64,000 nucleotides of DNA from Paenibacillus sp. HWE-109. Lineage in GTDB: Bacteria; Bacillota; Bacilli; Paenibacillales; NBRC-103111. Below, piece after piece: positions 1 to 8,438 of this stretch. Every line of letters begins with the position of its first letter. The first letter of the stretch is position 1. Where the stretch lies: NCBI RefSeq assembly GCF_022163125.1, contig NZ_CP091881.1:1364001-1428000 (forward strand), read 5' to 3'. The notes beneath the pieces were generated by a model, which did no database searches, had not been told where the DNA came from, and was given only the letters and a program-made list of their open reading frames with translations. A program made the position numbers and the translations under genes.

Positions 1-83
1 ATGTGAAAAAGATTCAAGGGATGGGAATCGACGAAGCGATTAAAATCCAGCAAGGAGCACTCGAGCGTTTCAATAAACGGTAA
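1..83 (+). CDS. 3' end of sugar ABC transporter solute-binding protein (partial)
   Basis: An open frame runs from the window edge to TAA at 81-83 and encodes 26 visible residues ending in QGALERFNKR. C-terminal tails of this type (…AIxIQQxALDRYN) are common in LplA/YtcQ-type extracellular solute-binding lipoproteins, and two matching permease genes follow 20 bp downstream. I infer that this is the binding protein of that transporter. Only the tail is visible, so substrate and length cannot be judged. Confidence 0.6.
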   Translation, partial: VKKIQGMGIDEAIKIQQGALERFNKR

Positions 84-103
84 GAAGGAAGGCTAGGGAC
101 ACC

Positions 104-1072
104 ATGAGACAAACGATGAGGCAAACGACGAGGCAACAAACGACGAAAACCTATCGCAATCCGACTGTCATGGAAACCATACGTGCTGATATGAAACGGC
201 ATTGGTCCATTTATGTGATGGCTCTTCCCGTTATTGCGTACTACCTCATATTTCATTATGGACCGATGTACGGATTGCAAATTGCTTTTAAAGATTTCTC
301 GCCAGCGAAAGGAATTCTGGGCAGTTCATGGGTCGGATTTAAACATTTCCAAAGTTTTTTTAATGGTATTTACTTCTGGCGACTAATCAAAAATACGATT
401 TTGATCAACCTTTACGATCTGCTGTTCGGCTTCCCGGCTGCTATTATTCTGGCGCTGCTGCTTAACGAAATTCGCCAGGGCGTGTTTAAACGGGTCGTAC
501 AATCCATCTCCTATTTGCCGCATTTCATATCGATCGTGGTCGTGGCTGGGATGATGATTGATTTCTTAAGCCGTAATGGTCTCATTAATCAAATCCTGGG
601 TACCTTTCATATCGAACCGATTGACTTTTTGCAAAAGGAAGGTTGGTTCCGTTTTCTATTCGTTTCGTCTGGCATATGGCAAGGAATCGGTTGGGGCTCG
701 ATTGTTTATTTGGCTGCGATGGCGACTATCGATCCGACGCTGTATGAGGCGGCTCGAATGGATGGCGCAAACCGCTGGAAGCAAACGCTGCATATTACGA
801 TTCCAGGCATTATGCCGACAATCGTTATCTTGTTTATCCTGCAAATGGGCAATATGCTGACGGTCGGCAGTGAAAAGGTGCTGCTGCTGTACAATCCGCT
901 GACTTACGGAACAGCGGACGTTATTTCAACTTATGTTTATCGCAAAGGTGTATTAGAGGCAAGCTACAGTTTCACGGCAGCAGTTGGGCTATTCAACTCA
1001 GTGATCAGTTTTGTTCTGATCGTAGCGGCCAACAGCTTTGTCAAACGGATCAGCGAGAACAAATTGTGGTAA
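104..1072 (+). CDS. Sugar ABC transporter permease, LplB/YtcO type
   Basis: This 322-residue integral membrane protein belongs to the binding-protein-dependent permease family (BPD_transp_1). It starts with a basic, polar leader, then hydrophobic segments from about residue 38 onward. The cytoplasmic EAA loop is visible at about residues 214-231 (EAARMDGANRWKQTLHITIP), which contacts the ATPase. It is the first permease of an operon: binding protein tail upstream, second permease 12 bp downstream. No ATPase gene is present; this subfamily normally shares a distant MsmX-type ATPase. The start at 104 follows an aggaaggctaggg stretch; an internal ATG at 170 is an alternative start closer to homologues. 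Complex oligosaccharide uptake is inferred from the glycosidase downstream. Confidence 0.9.
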   Translation: MRQTMRQTTRQQTTKTYRNPTVMETIRADMKRHWSIYVMALPVIAYYLIFHYGPMYGLQIAFKDFSPAKGILGSSWVGFKHFQSFFNGIYFWRLIKNTILINLYDLLFGFPAAIILALLLNEIRQGVFKRVVQSISYLPHFISIVVVAGMMIDFLSRNGLINQILGTFHIEPIDFLQKEGWFRFLFVSSGIWQGIGWGSIVYLAAMATIDPTLYEAARMDGANRWKQTLHITIPGIMPTIVILFILQMGNMLTVGSEKVLLLYNPLTYGTADVISTYVYRKGVLEASYSFTAAVGLFNSVISFVLIVAANSFVKRISENKLW

Positions 1073-1084
1073 GGAGATTTGCAC

Positions 1085-1957
1085 ATGAAACTAACCAGTG
1101 GAGAGCGAGCATTTGGCTACTTTAATATGCTGTTGATGCTCGTGCTTTGCGCGGTCACCCTCTATCCGTTCTTGTACGTGGCACTCGCTTCGCTCAGTGA
1201 TGCGACGTCATTGCTGCAGCATCGCGGTCTAATGCTCAGACCGGCAGGCATTGATCTCGGAGCCTACAAAGCCGTTTTCGAGAACCCGATGATCATGAAA
1301 GGGTATCAGAATACACTTGTCTACGTTGTGCTTGGCACAACAATCAACTTGTTCATGACAGCGATAGGTGCCTATGTATTGTCCAGACCGAATCTCTATT
1401 TTAAAAATATCATTATGTTCTTTATCGTCGTGACAATGGTGTTCCACGGAGGACTTATTCCGAGCTACCTGCTCGTGAATAATCTCGGTATGATGAATAC
1501 CATGTGGGCAATCCTCATTCCAGGTGCGATCAATACGTTCAATATGATTATCATGCGTACTTCCTTTCAAGGGATCCCGGTCAGCTTAGAGGAATCAGCG
1601 AGGATCGATGGTGCAGGCGATTGGAAGATTCTATTTCGTATCGTCATTCCCCTATCTATGCCGGTTATGGCTGTCATGATTTTGTGGTATGCGGTAGGAC
1701 ACTGGAATTCCTACTTTAACGCGCTAGTCTACTTACGGAATCGTGAAGCCTATCCACTCCAGCTTGTGCTGCGTGAAATTCTGATCTCGAACAATACGGA
1801 TTCGATGATGGCAGGCGGGGGCGACGACAAATATGCCATCGGAGAAACCATTAAGTATGCGGCGATTATGGTCTCGACGCTGCCCATCATTTGTCTGTAT
1901 CCGTTCCTTCAGAAGTATTTTGTCCAAGGCGTATTGATTGGGGCTATTAAGGAATAA
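1085..1957 (+). CDS. Sugar ABC transporter permease, LplC/YtcP type
   Basis: A 290-residue second permease subunit with about six hydrophobic segments and an EAA loop near residue 168 (EESARIDGAGDWKILFRIVI). It should pair with the upstream permease to form the membrane channel of a carbohydrate importer. The ATG at 1085 is preferred over TTG at 1079 because AAGGAG at 1071-1076 lies 8 nt before it. The typical C-terminus (KYFVQGVLIGAIKE) is intact. The glycosidase gene begins about 12 bp after the stop, so the genes are probably co-transcribed. Confidence 0.9.
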   Translation: MKLTSGERAFGYFNMLLMLVLCAVTLYPFLYVALASLSDATSLLQHRGLMLRPAGIDLGAYKAVFENPMIMKGYQNTLVYVVLGTTINLFMTAIGAYVLSRPNLYFKNIIMFFIVVTMVFHGGLIPSYLLVNNLGMMNTMWAILIPGAINTFNMIIMRTSFQGIPVSLEESARIDGAGDWKILFRIVIPLSMPVMAVMILWYAVGHWNSYFNALVYLRNREAYPLQLVLREILISNNTDSMMAGGGDDKYAIGETIKYAAIMVSTLPIICLYPFLQKYFVQGVLIGAIKE

Positions 1958-1969
1958 GGAGAGGTGCCT

Positions 1970-4900
1970 ATGCGAGGCATTACATTCGAGAATGCTCCGA
2001 GCAGTTGGAACGAGGCTTTGCCGATCGGAAATGGACATTTTGGGGGCATGGCATATTTCGAGGATAACAAGCTGACGCTAGCGCTCAATCATTATGAAGT
2101 TTATTATCAGAAGCTTCATCGTTATAGCCAGAAGTATCGGAATGGGGAAGGGGAAAATTTCTCACTTCACTATGGACGAACGTTAGACGAGTTGAGAAAG
2201 CTGGCGGTAGAGCTTTATCGCAATTCCGAGCAAGACCCTATATTTCTATATGGCGACGCGTTATCCCCGAGCAGTATGTACAGGAAATATGGCAAATCTT
2301 CCGGCGGAGCCTCCCATTATCCGACTGGCCAAATTCAGCTTTTTCCTGCGAAGCAGCTCTCAGAACCAGATGATTATTCCCTAGAGCTGGATACTGAAAA
2401 AGCAATAGTTCAGCTGCGTGTGGCAAAAGGGACGGATCAGCTTGCCGTGAGCACGTTGATTGCCCAAGATGGCGATTATGTCGTTACGGAAATTAGCCAG
2501 ACAAAGCCGTCGCTGCTGCAGGCAGTAGCGATGTCTGTTCCCGTAGGAAGATATGTGGACATGCAGGTGGCGTATCATCAAGTGGATGACACGACGTTTT
2601 ATTACCAAGGAGCTTTCTATCCGGACGGTGAAGATAAGGAGCACTACGATCCGTTCTCGTTCATTGTGATGATGAGGATCATCGGAGCCAAAGGTAGCGT
2701 GGTCGCCGTTTCCAACGATTGCCTTCAAATTGCCCTTCAGGATACGGAAGCACATATGACGCTGCTTACAACCGTGGTGACAGAGGAGGAAACCAAGGAA
2801 CTGCTTCATACGGCTCTGATGAGATTGAATAAGCCCGCCTCGCATGTCAATGACATGGTTGCGCATCATCAAGCCCATTGGAAAAGCTTCTGGTCTCGTT
2901 CCTCCATCACCTTGCCGAATGCAATGCTTGAAGAGCTTTGGTACATCAATTTATACGCAATCGCCTGTTGCAGCGGTCAAGGCGGCACAATGCGCGAGCA
3001 AGCGTGCGGATTGAACGGCTTGTGGGATATTAAACAGCCAACCAAGTGGGGCAGTATGTGGTACTGGGATGTTAATATTCAAGCTGCATTCTGGCCGCTC
3101 TATACGGCTAATCACCTTGAAACTGCGGAAATATTCAATGAGGGGCTGCTCTCCTACGTTCAGCTTGCTGAGCGAATGTCGAAGCAATTTCATGGTTTGG
3201 ACGGCATCGCCGGGGATTATCCACATGCATTGTATGTGAGCATTTGGCCTTGGTGTGCGCAATTCCTTTGGGACTATTATCGCTACAGTATGGACCTTGA
3301 TTTCTTACGGGAAAAGGCGTATCCGCTGTTTAAGCAGCTTGCAACATTTTTCGAAGGTTATCTGCAGGTGAACGCTGAAACAGGTCGATATGATGTATTT
3401 CCTGATATTTCACCGGAACAGGGGCCATTGACTCGAAACTCAACTTGCAGCCTTGGCTCTATTAAGTATTTGTTCCAGATAGCCATAGAAGCGGGCAAAC
3501 GGCTTGGCGAAGCGGAGGCTGATCAACGCAAATGGATGCAAATCGTGAATAATTTGGCAGCATATCCAACCGCTATGTCCAAACGATACGGTGAAATCCT
3601 GCTGGATTCGGAATGGGCACCTGCCGGCTTGCATTTGCGGCATCCTTCGCTGCTTATGCCGATTTATCCGATTGGAGAAATCGATAAATATAGTGAACCC
3701 TTATGGAAGCAAAGGGCAGAGAATACGCTTCGTTATGCTGCGAATGAGACGGAATTCGGGATGTTTCAATTCGGCTGGCTTTCCTGTGCCGCCTCAAGAC
3801 TGGGGAAGGGCAACACCGCGATTAGACTGTTGTATGAGCAAGGCATAGACCTATCGCTCAGATGCAATGGCTTGTTTGCGGAAGAAACGGAACGCTGGAT
3901 GAACTACTGCAACATCACGAATGAACCGTTGTACCATCCATGCATGATGGAAGCTTCAGGAGAAATTGTCGCTGCCGTAAACGAAATGCTGCTGCAGAGC
4001 TATGATGGCGTGATCCATGTATTTCCGGCGCTGCCTTCAGGGGAATCTGAGCAGGAACGTTCGATTGGGCTGTACGAGCATGAGGTGAAGAACAAAGTAA
4101 AGACATATGAGAAATGGAGCGATTGCTCGTTTCAAGGCTTGCTGGCTGTAGGTGCTTTTGAGATTAGTGCTGAGTTGAAGAATGGCGGCACATCTTGGGT
4201 CTATATCCGAAGCAAGGCAGGTTCGAAGGCTGTAATTCGCAACCCGTTTCATTGCAGTCAAACCGTGTTAGTTGCCAAGAAAACCGGTCATTCCTGGAGC
4301 CAAGTGGATTATGAGCAGGAGAATGGATGTATGTCTTTTGATACGGAAATGAACGGGGAATACGCGATTTATCCGCATGCGGAATCGGTACTGCCGGCGA
4401 TTTCTCAGTTCAAACCTAATCCCAAACCCGTGCAAAGGGCGCATCCACTTGTTCACGAAGCTCATACACATCGGCGCGTATTCCTTGGCAAAAACCAGGA
4501 TACACAACATTTCAGGACACTCGACCATTTCACTTTCGACTATTATGCCGGTAATTCCCGTGAATCGAGGCTGGCTGTCTACCGGTTCGATTTTGGCTCT
4601 GATGCGTTATCGAAAAATTATGACAAAGTGCTGCCAAGACAGGTGCATACGGAAGGCGTCCTTGGTCAAACTTTTCGCCCAATAACACTCGAGACGTTGT
4701 TCAAACCGTATTCAGGCTTCGGATGGGAGCACGTGGAAGGTCTTGTTGCGGAGGACCGTGGAGAACCTGACGAGCTGCGCAGGGATTTTATCGGTGGAAA
4801 GCGGAATGCAACGTTAATGGTGGAACTGCCGAAGGGGAGGTACGATTTGCTTTTCGTTTCAGGAGATCAAGCGGAATCTTCCTACACAGCAGTTGAGATC

Positions 4901-5077
4901 GTAGGTCAGAGCGCTTGGAAACCTGAGGGAATGTTGAAGTCTGGCCTATTTGCAACGGAAATGCTGTCAGTAACGCAGAGGAAGGATGGATATGTACAAA
5001 TACGATTCAGTACGTGCGAAGGCTCTCAGTGGCGAGTGAATGCGCTGATTATCAATAAAAACTATACGTATTTATAG
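1970..5077 (+). CDS. GH95-like glycoside hydrolase with C-terminal carbohydrate-binding-like module
   Basis: A 1035-residue protein without a visible signal peptide. The N-terminus (SSWNEALPIGNGHFGGM, near residue 10) and the central block around residues 340-390 (GLNGLWDIKQPTKWG, then DVNIQAAFWPLYTANHLE) match the pattern of GH95-type alpha-L-fucosidases/galactosidases with an (alpha/alpha)6 barrel. The last 170 or so residues contain FDFGSD…GFGW…DRGEPDELRRDF…LPKGRYDLLFVSGD. That is the pattern of the beta-sandwich domain found on rhamnogalacturonan-active and GDSL enzymes, and it is unusual on a GH95-like enzyme. The start could be GTG at 1964, but ATG at 1970 is better spaced (7 nt) from AAGGAGA at 1956-1962. 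Being apparently cytoplasmic, it likely cleaves oligosaccharides imported by the two upstream permeases. Exact specificity is unknown. Confidence 0.75.
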   Translation: MRGITFENAPSSWNEALPIGNGHFGGMAYFEDNKLTLALNHYEVYYQKLHRYSQKYRNGEGENFSLHYGRTLDELRKLAVELYRNSEQDPIFLYGDALSPSSMYRKYGKSSGGASHYPTGQIQLFPAKQLSEPDDYSLELDTEKAIVQLRVAKGTDQLAVSTLIAQDGDYVVTEISQTKPSLLQAVAMSVPVGRYVDMQVAYHQVDDTTFYYQGAFYPDGEDKEHYDPFSFIVMMRIIGAKGSVVAVSNDCLQIALQDTEAHMTLLTTVVTEEETKELLHTALMRLNKPASHVNDMVAHHQAHWKSFWSRSSITLPNAMLEELWYINLYAIACCSGQGGTMREQACGLNGLWDIKQPTKWGSMWYWDVNIQAAFWPLYTANHLETAEIFNEGLLSYVQLAERMSKQFHGLDGIAGDYPHALYVSIWPWCAQFLWDYYRYSMDLDFLREKAYPLFKQLATFFEGYLQVNAETGRYDVFPDISPEQGPLTRNSTCSLGSIKYLFQIAIEAGKRLGEAEADQRKWMQIVNNLAAYPTAMSKRYGEILLDSEWAPAGLHLRHPSLLMPIYPIGEIDKYSEPLWKQRAENTLRYAANETEFGMFQFGWLSCAASRLGKGNTAIRLLYEQGIDLSLRCNGLFAEETERWMNYCNITNEPLYHPCMMEASGEIVAAVNEMLLQSYDGVIHVFPALPSGESEQERSIGLYEHEVKNKVKTYEKWSDCSFQGLLAVGAFEISAELKNGGTSWVYIRSKAGSKAVIRNPFHCSQTVLVAKKTGHSWSQVDYEQENGCMSFDTEMNGEYAIYPHAESVLPAISQFKPNPKPVQRAHPLVHEAHTHRRVFLGKNQDTQHFRTLDHFTFDYYAGNSRESRLAVYRFDFGSDALSKNYDKVLPRQVHTEGVLGQTFRPITLETLFKPYSGFGWEHVEGLVAEDRGEPDELRRDFIGGKRNATLMVELPKGRYDLLFVSGDQAESSYTAVEIVGQSAWKPEGMLKSGLFATEMLSVTQRKDGYVQIRFSTCEGSQWRVNALIINKNYTYL

Positions 5078-5165
5078 GAAATTTCATGGAAAGGGGGTGA
5101 GTTATTTAGGTAGAGAACGAAGCAGGTGAAAGGATTTCAACAAATACAAACATGGAGGTAAGTGT

Positions 5166-5420
5166 ATGCGTCTTGCAATTAGGGTGAAATGGACTAGATC
5201 TCTGGCTGTTCTGACATTCCTAACCATGCAAGTATCGGGTGGGTTACAGCCGGCCTCGGCAGCGACAGAGAAGTTTCCGATTTATGTCCAACAGGCAACA
5301 GTCCCAAGTCTCACTGCCGGAACTGCTGATATTGCCGGCTCTGCATTCGTCGGCAAGGATGGAGAATTTCATTGGATGGATTCGTTAGCCAACTACGAGC
5401 AGGCGGATAATAGGATCTAG
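5166..5420 (+). pseudogene. Truncated secreted-protein gene (signal peptide plus about 50 residues)
   Basis: The frame has a strong ribosome site (catggaggtaagtgt) and a clear signal peptide: basic start, hydrophobic core, and cleavage after PASA near residue 32. It then stops after 84 residues, directly before a terminator. The mature part (KFPIYVQQATVPSLTAG…) resembles the beginning of a much larger secreted enzyme or binding protein rather than a complete domain. I read it as the 5' remnant of a deleted gene that followed the GH95-like gene. A genuine small secreted protein is possible but less likely. Confidence 0.5.
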
Positions 5421-5423
5421 TAG

Positions 5424-5449
5424 GGCTGCCGGCAAACCGGCAGCCTTTT
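5424..5449 (+). terminator. Rho-independent terminator of the first operon
   Basis: A perfect 9-bp stem GGCTGCCGG/CCGGCAGCC with a 4-nt loop is followed by TTTT. It starts 3 bp after the stop of the truncated secreted-protein gene. Confidence 0.9.
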
Positions 5450-5574
5450 CTCAACTAAAGGGGCAGAAGAGCATGGTTGTAGCTTGTTATAAAGTCATAC
5501 GCAACTATAAATGTATTCAAAGCGTCTAATTATTTGGGATTATTTGTTAGTAAAGGGAAGGTGAGTGGTTTTAT

Positions 5575-5913
5575 ATGCTCATGGAAGAAGAGGTCATTGG
5601 ATTTCTGAGAGTAGGCTTACTAGTTGTAATGATTCCTGTTGTAGTGTTAGTGATTAGATTAATGATTAAATTTAGGAAGCATGGTTATGGGTGGTTTTTA
5701 AGTCATTTACTATTGTTTACTTTTGGTGCATTAATATGGATAAGAATACTTGAAACTAGGGCTTTTTCAAGTTCGGTATTTAACTCTTTAACTATAGCCG
5801 TGATAGGTGTTATGTGGGCTATCAGTATGGTCTGTTTCGTTAAAGGTTTGTTGTCTTTAAGTTATTTGAAGAATGATATTCCTCCATGCAGGAGAGCAAA
5901 GAATCGTAAATGA
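5575..5913 (+). CDS. Small membrane protein of unknown function
   Basis: A 112-residue hydrophobic protein with three likely membrane segments (about residues 8-28, 41-61 and 72-95) and a basic C-terminal tail ending RRAKNRK. An AAGGTGAG-type ribosome site precedes ATG at 5575. I do not recognise the family. Local base composition is more AT-rich than the preceding operon, which suggests separate origin. No operon partner is evident; a very short overlapping frame (5873-5998) follows. Confidence 0.6.
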   Translation: MLMEEEVIGFLRVGLLVVMIPVVVLVIRLMIKFRKHGYGWFLSHLLLFTFGALIWIRILETRAFSSSVFNSLTIAVIGVMWAISMVCFVKGLLSLSYLKNDIPPCRRAKNRK

Positions 5914-5998
5914 ATTAATCAAGAAAACGGGATTTGGCAGATCACAACCTATAGGAGTTCATCTTCTACAGAAGATCATTAAAAACAAGATAACTTAA
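5873..5998 (+). CDS. Possible short ORF or decayed gene end overlapping the membrane protein
   Basis: A 41-codon frame starts at ATG 5873 inside the preceding gene in another frame. It reads …GEQRIVNELIKKTGFGRS… and ends at TAA 5996-5998. The residue pattern looks like normal protein rather than random translation, but the ribosome site is weak. It may be the C-terminal remnant of another gene or a frameshifted continuation. I do not recognise it. Confidence 0.25.
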   Translation: MIFLHAGEQRIVNELIKKTGFGRSQPIGVHLLQKIIKNKIT

Positions 5999-6146
5999 AT
6001 GAAAAAGAAATTCGTCCCAGTCAAGCTGTGTTATATCAAAATCAGGAAGATGTTCGAAATGGAAAAGTTGTCTATTGTTTTCTTTCCCAATATATACGTC
6101 TATCTCGCACCCTACCACTTACGCAGCACCTGGGGCCCACGACCAT

Positions 6147-6270
6147 TGGATAAATCCACTGTTTTGCCCTAACAAGCAGCCAATTTCTAGGTTGGATTGG
6201 ATAAATCCAATCAAATCTGTAAAAATGGCCTTCTTTCAGACGAAATCAGTCTTTTGAATGGATAAATCCA
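6147..6270. repeat. Three copies of the palindrome TGGATAAATCCA
   Basis: Identical 12-bp palindromes lie at 6147-6158, 6198-6209 and 6259-6270, spaced 51 and 61 bp apart. The middle copy extends to the 18-bp GATTGGATAAATCCAATC (6195-6212). They sit in a stretch of nearly 700 bp (5914-6603) where I see no convincing gene. Function unknown: operator cluster or decayed repeat element. Confidence 0.7.
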
Positions 6271-6445
6271 ATGTATGCCCCATTTCCACCGTAACGAGGC
6301 TGAAAACACTGTATTTGTCCAATGGAGGAGCGGTGGCGCCACTACTAAAAAGCAGAGTTGTATTCGAATATATTTTATTAGAAACCGAATGTAGCAACAT
6401 TTTCGTGAGAGGGTTTTCAAGAAGGTCAACCCCAACCCCAACTTC

Positions 6446-6515
6446 CACTGGAATAACTCCAGTGTTTTTGAGTTTGCGAAGGTGGAAATGCTGCTTTGAC
6501 TGGAGATTATCCAGT
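6446..6515. repeat. Two related hairpins, one terminator-like
   Basis: CACTGGA (6446-6452) pairs with TCCAGTG (6458-6464) and is followed by TTTTT. A second hairpin, ACTGGA (6499-6504) with TCCAGT (6510-6515), follows about 35 bp later. Both share the TGGA…TCCA core of the three palindromes upstream. They could act as a terminator for rightward transcripts or belong to the same repeat family. Confidence 0.5.
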
Positions 6516-6543
6516 GAAAGTCACCCACCCAGAAGCCAGAGAA

Positions 6544-6576
6544 AAGGCAGATCGCTCCCATAAGGAGCAACCTGCC
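6544..6576 (-). terminator. Possible terminator of the leftward sulfonate-type operon
   Basis: AGGCAG (6544) and CTGCCT enclose an inner GCTCC/GGAGC stem. On the minus strand the hairpin is followed by TTTTC. It lies about 30 bp past the stop of the leftward permease gene. Confidence 0.45.
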
Positions 6577-6603
6577 TAATCTACAGCTGAAACTCTTGTT
6601 GGC

Positions 6604-7389
6604 TTACTTACTATCCACGCCATCATAATTATCTCTCCAGCGAAGCAGCTGGTCCTCGAGCTTGCGGACAAGGGAATCTGTCAGTTTGCCCACTAGAGCA
6701 AATATGACGATTCCGACGAAGACAACATCGGTTTGGGCGAATTGTCTCGCATCCGAGATCATGTAGCCTACGCCGGAGTTGGCTCCCATTAATTCTGCGA
6801 CAATCAGGCTCAGCCAAGCCATACCGAGCGAAAGTCGCAGACCAAGCAAAATGTTGGGCATCGCGGAAGGCAAGATCAGCTTGGTAATCTGCTTGAAGCG
6901 GCTGAATTCGAGCACACGGGTAACCTCGAACAGCTTGGAATCAATGCCTCGTATACCTAGAAAGGTGTTCAGATAGAGAGGGAAAAAGGCACCTTTTGCA
7001 ATTAATAAAACTTTCGAAAATTCGCCGAAGCCGAACCATAGAATGAATAGAGGCATGATAGCCAAATGAGGTACAGTTCTAATCATTTGTAAAGTAGGGT
7101 CCAAGGTGTACTCCGTTTTGCGGAAAAACCCTACAAGCAGCCCTGATAGCAGACCCAGACCGCCGCCAATGATAAAGCCTATAACCGCGCGATACATACT
7201 AACAGAGAGGTTATCGAATAAAACACCATCTCTCGTTAAGCCGATGAAGGCTTTGATAATTGCGATGGGAGTAGGAAGCAATTGGGGGGGCACCAAGCGG
7301 AGCGATCCGACCAATTGCCAGACGGTCAAAATGATGACTGGCAAAATGAGGCCATACATATATTTCTTATAATTCTCGCGAGTTTTCAT
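6604..7389 (-). CDS. ABC transporter permease, SsuC/TauC/nitrate type
   Basis: A 261-residue membrane protein with an N-terminal hydrophobic segment at about residues 13-30 and at least five more. The permease loop segment is visible near residues 180-210 (LGLRLSLGMAWLSLIVAELM, then GVGYMISDARQF), as in SsuC/TauC-type permeases for alkanesulfonates, taurine or nitrate. It is the third gene of a leftward operon: binding protein, dehydrogenase, permease. The ribosome site (AGAGGA) is well placed before ATG at 7389. The matching ATPase gene lies apart at 10543-11307. Substrate cannot be read from sequence; sulfonate is the best guess. Confidence 0.88.
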   Translation of the reverse strand: MKTRENYKKYMYGLILPVIILTVWQLVGSLRLVPPQLLPTPIAIIKAFIGLTRDGVLFDNLSVSMYRAVIGFIIGGGLGLLSGLLVGFFRKTEYTLDPTLQMIRTVPHLAIMPLFILWFGFGEFSKVLLIAKGAFFPLYLNTFLGIRGIDSKLFEVTRVLEFSRFKQITKLILPSAMPNILLGLRLSLGMAWLSLIVAELMGANSGVGYMISDARQFAQTDVVFVGIVIFALVGKLTDSLVRKLEDQLLRWRDNYDGVDSK

Positions 7390-7419
7390 AAGAAGGTCCT
7401 CTGAAGTAGTAGTCTGATG

Positions 7420-8412
7420 TTACTCATCTCGAAGTTGATTGTTAAGATACTCAATAACAGTTTGATGGACGGTAATAACGCCGGACGCCAGACTCTCACG
7501 GTAGCGCTGCTCGGAGGCTTGGCCTGGATAAGTGATGGACTTGTCTGGATCGAGTGTCGGGATGTTGTTAATCTCACTCAAAAATCCAGTGATTTGTTCC
7601 CGGAAAGATTCCACGGTGTGACCGAAGGCGGTAGGATCGATGAGCTGGATCAACGCGCCTCTGCTTTTACCGGGACCTTTGGAGCCAATAGGAACATTGA
7701 CAAGTGCGCCGCTTAGCATTTCAAATGCCAACGCAAGTCCAAAGCCTTTGTAACCGCCAAAAGGAGACAGATATTTAACTTCAGCAGGGTTGGTTGTAGG
7801 CAACCCTTGTTGGTCGACACCCCAAGTGTCTGGGATGGATTCCTCATTGTATTTGGCTAAAGTCACATGACCCCAAGCACGCTCGGAAGTGGCCATATCC
7901 AGAACAAATAATGGATCCGTATGCGGGAAAGCTATACCAATTGGCGTGTTGTTCACGGCAGCTGCTGTTCCTCCCGGGGGAGTCATCACGCTTGTCCCGC
8001 CATAAGCGAATACGAGTGTGATCGCACCTTGCTCGGCGCCATATCTGGCAATTGTGCCTGAGCAATTAAAGCGGGTAATATCGGTTAGCCCAATCGTAAT
8101 CATTTTACGGTCTGTTAGGAAGGGGATAGCCAGATCAATGGCTTCGCGAGCAACAATATGCCCAATGTCCCGATTGCCGATGATATGCATGTAAGCTCCA
8201 TCGAAAGGACCAACTTGATAAGTGCCTTTGTCCTCGAAGGACTCGACAGCATTTCTGAAGAAGGTAATGCCATGAGAGGAGCGGCCACGTAGATGGGCTT
8301 CCAAATAATCCTCGGTTACGATTTCCGCTTCACGCTTCGTGGCTCCGTGTTTAAGGAGGACTTGTCTGCCAAGCTCTCTCAGCTCCTGAATAGGAAGAGT
8401 TACTGTATTCAT
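7420..8412 (-). CDS. Ldh_2 (malate/L-lactate/sulfolactate) family NAD(P)-dependent dehydrogenase
   Basis: A 330-residue protein of the Ldh_2 (type-2 malate/lactate dehydrogenase) family. The family's N-terminal pattern is seen in EIVTEDYLEAHLRGRSSHGI near residue 26, and the glycine-rich stretch GGYKGFGLALAFEMLSGAL near residue 215. The family also includes ureidoglycolate and sulfolactate dehydrogenases. Here the gene sits between binding protein and permease genes of a sulfonate-type importer, 30 bp from the permease and 26 bp from the binding protein. It therefore probably oxidises the imported 2-hydroxy acid, possibly sulfolactate; this is inference. An AGGGTGA ribosome site supports the ATG at 8412. 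Confidence 0.85.
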   Translation of the reverse strand: MNTVTLPIQELRELGRQVLLKHGATKREAEIVTEDYLEAHLRGRSSHGITFFRNAVESFEDKGTYQVGPFDGAYMHIIGNRDIGHIVAREAIDLAIPFLTDRKMITIGLTDITRFNCSGTIARYGAEQGAITLVFAYGGTSVMTPPGGTAAAVNNTPIGIAFPHTDPLFVLDMATSERAWGHVTLAKYNEESIPDTWGVDQQGLPTTNPAEVKYLSPFGGYKGFGLALAFEMLSGALVNVPIGSKGPGKSRGALIQLIDPTAFGHTVESFREQITGFLSEINNIPTLDPDKSITYPGQASEQRYRESLASGVITVHQTVIEYLNNQLRDE

Positions 8413-8438
8413 GATGTAGGGTCACCCTGCCTTATGGA

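Noticed and set aside
6211..6570. 119-codon minus-strand ORF in the gene-free stretch
   Set aside because: It spans the palindrome cluster, has no ribosome site and its translation looks random; the opposite strand is equally open.
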